A stretch of DNA of 17,007 nt from NCBI GenBank assembly GCA_937920335.1, contig CALGUT010000797.1, positions 1 through 17,007 on the forward strand, given 5' to 3'. The position numbers and the translations under genes are program-made. Shown one piece after another: positions 14,640-17,007 of the stretch (positions are counted from its first letter, which is position 1; every line of letters begins with the position of its first letter). Origin of the DNA: an uncultured Opitutales bacterium. Lineage in GTDB: Bacteria > Verrucomicrobiota > Verrucomicrobiia > Opitutales > UBA2995. The notes beneath the pieces were generated by a model, which saw only the letters and a program-made list of their open reading frames with translations, made no database searches and was not told where the DNA came from.

Positions 14640-16043
14640 TTAGGGCTTCGTTGCGCTGCCCTTCAAAATTGTCCGCGCTTCTCCGTGATCGAGTTGAGTG
14701 GTGGTGAATGAATAGAAGGGGTCTTCGTGGGTGCTCATCCAGTCGTCGAGTTGTTCCCGCAGGTGACGCTTGATGTCAGCCCATCCAGCTTCTTGGGCGA
14801 GATTGGTGATTTCTTCTGGATCTTCGGCAAGGTGGTAGAGTTCTTCTCCCCAATCCGTGTAGAGATTGTATTTCCAGTCTTTGGTGCGGATCGTGCGTAT
14901 GGGGTTCACCCATGTTTGTTTTCCGTAATATTGGGCAATGACGTATTCTCGATTGTCGACTGATCCTTTCCCAGTCACGATGGGCAGTGCTGATTGTCCG
15001 TCACATGCGAGGGGTGAGGCTCCGGCCATGTCCATGATCGTAGGGACGGTATCCACGTTCACCCAATTGTGCTCGGTTTTCTGACCTTTTAGTCCGGGGA
15101 TCCGGATGGACATAGGAATGCGTATCATGTGCTCGTACATGAATGGTCCCTTGAAAACGAGCCTGTGAAACGTATCCATGTCACCGTGGTCGGAGGTGTT
15201 AATTACGATGGTATTTTCCCAAAGTCCTTCGCTTTTGAGCTTATTGATGATTCGACCGACGTGGTCGTCATAGAGCTTTACCTTTTGGCGGTAGTAGTCG
15301 CGGTAGCCCTTCCAGGTTTCGTCGTTGGCATCCACGATGAACTCTCCCTGATTGTGCTCCATGAATTCGCGGTGGACCTTCGGTACGGAGTCGAAGTCTT
15401 GTTTTTTCCAGGATTCAGAAAGTTTGACGTCGTCGATCGACACATCGCTTTCACCCGGTTTGTAATAGTAAATATCGTGGGGATCCAGGTACATAAGGAA
15501 TAGTGCAAACGGCTTATCGGAATCCGAATGCCGTTCCAGAAAGTCCAAACCTCGTTCGGTGGTTTTCGGGTCAGGTCCTTTTTTAGTTTCTTCATCCCAG
15601 CCCGCATTAGCCACGGGATTGTTCCCCAGGTGCCATTTCCCGAAGATGGCGGTTTTGTATCCTGCCGATTGCAGATGAGTGCCGATCGTTGGAAGTTTTA
15701 TGGCTGTTCCTCCAGCTGCGCGTTCATTGTTCATCATGCCATTCGTATGAGGATAAAACCCGGTAAGCATGGACGAACGACTGGGAGAGCATTGAGGCGT
15801 TGTGCAAAAGGCGTTTTCGAAGACGGTTGATTCCTCGCTAAGCGCATCCTGATGAGGCGTATCAAAAAATGGATCAACACTCCCTTGAGCCTGCCAGTGT
15901 TGTTGATCAGAGCAGAGATAAAGAATGTTATATTTCTTCTTAGAGACAGACGCATGTTGATTGCCTAGAAGTAGTTGGGGTGCGGCCATCGCCCCAACTA
16001 GGGCACTGGTTGATTGAATGAACTGGCGACGACTTTTCTTCAT
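14640..16043 (-). CDS. Cys-type sulfatase with Tat signal peptide
   Basis: A 467-residue sulfuric ester hydrolase, exported folded through the Tat pathway (S-R-R-Q-F-I at 4-9, then a hydrophobic stretch and a cleavage site around 28-32). The nucleophile is Cys85 in C-S-P-S-R (85-89), the signature that is oxidised to formylglycine by FGE or anSME; no such maturase is in this window. Other active-site features: Asp45-Gln46 near the N-terminus (LCSDQQHW), GKWHLG (135-140, Lys136 and His138), PHD (188-190), SDHGD (284-288, metal-binding Asp285 and His286) and Lys298 (VFKGPF). The C-terminal part (about 370-460) has the small domain typical of the family (WKYNLYTDWGEELYHLAEDPEE). The exact substrate cannot be read; marine relatives act on sulfated polysaccharides. 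The neighbouring CBM9/PEP-CTERM gene supports a glycan role. CACACACC lies three bases before the ATG, and no Shine-Dalgarno site is seen. Confidence 0.94.
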   Translation of the reverse strand: MKKSRRQFIQSTSALVGAMAAPQLLLGNQHASVSKKKYNILYLCSDQQHWQAQGSVDPFFDTPHQDALSEESTVFENAFCTTPQCSPSRSSMLTGFYPHTNGMMNNERAAGGTAIKLPTIGTHLQSAGYKTAIFGKWHLGNNPVANAGWDEETKKGPDPKTTERGLDFLERHSDSDKPFALFLMYLDPHDIYYYKPGESDVSIDDVKLSESWKKQDFDSVPKVHREFMEHNQGEFIVDANDETWKGYRDYYRQKVKLYDDHVGRIINKLKSEGLWENTIVINTSDHGDMDTFHRLVFKGPFMYEHMIRIPMSIRIPGLKGQKTEHNWVNVDTVPTIMDMAGASPLACDGQSALPIVTGKGSVDNREYVIAQYYGKQTWVNPIRTIRTKDWKYNLYTDWGEELYHLAEDPEEITNLAQEAGWADIKRHLREQLDDWMSTHEDPFYSFTTTQLDHGEARTILKGSATKP

Positions 16044-16142
16044 AGGGGTGTGTGTTTCAGGAGCTGAGGATTTCGTTTTTGAATCCAGTGGTCAATCTTT
16101 GGAATAGCAGAATCTATGATTGCGCTCCATGAAATTTTATTT

Positions 16143-16147
16143 AGGAG
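16143..16147 (+). promoter_or_regulatory. Shine-Dalgarno site for a GTG start
   Basis: AGGAG nine bases upstream of GTG 16157. Together with the lipoprotein signal that follows, it fixes the start of the next gene at GTG; the nearby ATG at 16129 is in a different frame without protein character. Confidence 0.6.
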
Positions 16148-16156
16148 TAGGAATCT

Positions 16157-16657
16157 GTGAAGTCATTAGTAAAAGTAGCTTTGATCGGAATAGTATTGGT
16201 GGGTCTCGTGGGATGCGAGTCTTGGAACCCATTTTGGGCGAAGGCACCGAAGGCCTCAGAGCCGGAGGAAACGCTAGCCGCTTCCGATGAAGTGGGGGCT
16301 GAAGATCCATTGCCAACGCTCGATTCAAAGCAGGTCCGTGAAGCGGAGGAGAAGTATGAACTTGCATCTCAATTACTGATGTACGCCGGGCCGATTGAGA
16401 ACTTAAGCGCGGAGAGTAAGAACGTCCGCTGGTTGGCGGCAGATGTCCTGCAAGCGGCCGTTGAGTTGAATCCAAACGAGTTCAAATACTACCGCGATCT
16501 GTTCATGACCTACATGGCCTTGCTGGAACCGGTGAGAGCGGTTGAGGTTTTAGAGCCGGCGCTGGCATCCCCTGAATTAGCGAGTGAAGCTGCTGAATTT
16601 CAGAACCTGGTATTCGGTGCTCTCGAATACGCGGCGATTATTGATACCGAAAGTTAG
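16157..16657 (+). CDS. Small TPR-like lipoprotein
   Basis: A 166-residue protein starting with GTG. The N-terminus has a basic pair, a hydrophobic core and a lipobox L-V-G-C with Cys at position 20, so it is a predicted lipoprotein. Residues about 35-55 are an acidic linker. Residues about 58-160 are predominantly helical with a tetratricopeptide-like pattern: VREAEEKYELASQLL, then AADVLQAAVELNPNEFKYYRDLFMTYMALLEPVRAVEVLEPAL, in which the A-x-x-L-x-x-A-x-x-L-x-P spacing fits one or two TPR units. No catalytic motif is visible. TPR lipoproteins often serve as scaffolds for envelope complexes; no specific role can be assigned. It converges with hrpB, whose stop is six bases past this gene's stop, with no terminator between them. 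Confidence 0.75.
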   Translation: MKSLVKVALIGIVLVGLVGCESWNPFWAKAPKASEPEETLAASDEVGAEDPLPTLDSKQVREAEEKYELASQLLMYAGPIENLSAESKNVRWLAADVLQAAVELNPNEFKYYRDLFMTYMALLEPVRAVEVLEPALASPELASEAAEFQNLVFGALEYAAIIDTES

Positions 16658-16663
16658 ATTGGA

Positions 16664-17007
16664 TCAGCGCCACTCGTGCTTCGGGTAACGCCCTGCCAGC
16701 TCTTTTCTGATTGCCGGATAAGCCGACGTCCAAAACGCTTCTAAATTGTTCGTGATTTGGACGGGTCTTTGATTGGGAGCTAATATTTCTAAACGGATCG
16801 TAATTTTACCTTCCGCAAGCGTCGGTGTTTTCTTTACGTCGTACAGCTCCTGGATGCGAACCGCTATGATGGGAGCGTTTTCCTCGGAGTAACGAACTTT
16901 GCATCGCCGTTTTTCAGTAAGCTGAATGTGCTCTGGAGCGTAGTAGTCCAAAGCGGCGGACTGCTCGGTTGACAGCCACGACCTAAGGACGGGCCATGGA
17001 TCGCGAT
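16664..17007 (-). CDS. hrpB: ATP-dependent helicase HrpB, C-terminal part (gene runs off the right edge)
   Basis: The minus strand is open from base 17007 to the stop at 16664, giving the last 113 residues of a longer protein. The segment matches the characteristic HrpB C-terminal domain: DPWPVLRSWLS, then ALDYYAPEHIQL, VRYSEENAPIIAVRIQELYDV (the Q-E-L-[FY] motif), a stretch with RPVQITNNLEAFW, and the ending YPAIRKELAGRYPKHEW, which is nearly diagnostic of HrpB. HrpB is a DExH-box protein of the DEAH/HrpA group with unclear physiological role; the helicase motifs lie outside the window. The reading frame enters from the right without a start codon. An in-frame TTG at 16949-16951 is internal to the domain and not a real start. 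Confidence 0.93.
   Translation of the reverse strand, partial: RDPWPVLRSWLSTEQSAALDYYAPEHIQLTEKRRCKVRYSEENAPIIAVRIQELYDVKKTPTLAEGKITIRLEILAPNQRPVQITNNLEAFWTSAYPAIRKELAGRYPKHEWR

Noticed and set aside
15129..15503. 124-codon plus-strand frame opposite the sulfatase, Val-rich and superficially membrane-like
   Set aside because: The apparent hydrophobicity comes from antisense of Asp/His/Lys codons in the sulfatase active-site region; no start context and no family match.
1..17007. Mobile element, prophage, CRISPR array or defence island
   Set aside because: No transposase, integrase, direct-repeat spacer array, tRNA-attachment site or recognisable defence gene was found on either strand.

Overview
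The window reads as a chromosomal segment of a Gram-negative, probably marine, member of the Verrucomicrobiota (an Opitutae-like lineage is my guess). The indicators are a protein with a PEP-CTERM anchor, a Tat-exported Cys-type sulfatase, a very large secreted protein ending in the 'INISTRG' beta-rich C-terminal repeats that I associate with this phylum, a DUF4126 membrane protein, and few recognisable Shine-Dalgarno sites. Taxonomy is inferred from gene content only. I see no tRNA, rRNA, CRISPR array, insertion sequence or phage gene, and no gene-free stretch longer than about 225 bases.

Layout. 1-1800: the 5' part of a DUF4126 membrane protein (minus) diverges from a four-helix membrane protein and an FKBP-type peptidyl-prolyl isomerase lipoprotein (both plus). 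A strong bidirectional terminator at 1801-1835 separates these from a 1579-residue secreted protein on the minus strand (1856-6595), built from five ~220-residue modules, two fibronectin-III-like domains and two C-terminal 'INISTRG' repeats. 6596-10282: a divergent intergenic region, then a RarD-type EamA transporter and a YdbH/AsmA-like envelope protein. 10283-11365: a regulatory region with three nearly evenly spaced dyads, a two-gene small heat-shock protein operon and its terminator. 11458-13626: DsbD/ScsB-type thiol:disulfide interchange protein. 13660-16043 (minus): a CBM9-like PEP-CTERM protein and a sulfatase, a small polysaccharide-related locus. 16157-16657: a TPR-like lipoprotein. 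16664-17007 (minus): the C-terminus of the helicase HrpB.

Functionally most of the window concerns the cell envelope: folding and redox control of exported proteins (FKBP, DsbD), transport of lipid or other material (YdbH-like), small solutes (RarD), surface adhesion (the modular giant) and sulfated glycans (sulfatase and CBM9/PEP-CTERM protein). The two sHSPs add cytoplasmic protein quality control. Nothing here is a clear new defence or metabolic system. The best candidates for something undescribed are the repeat family in the giant protein, the dyad array upstream of the sHSP operon, and a C/A-rich leader motif just upstream of several start codons that lack a Shine-Dalgarno sequence.
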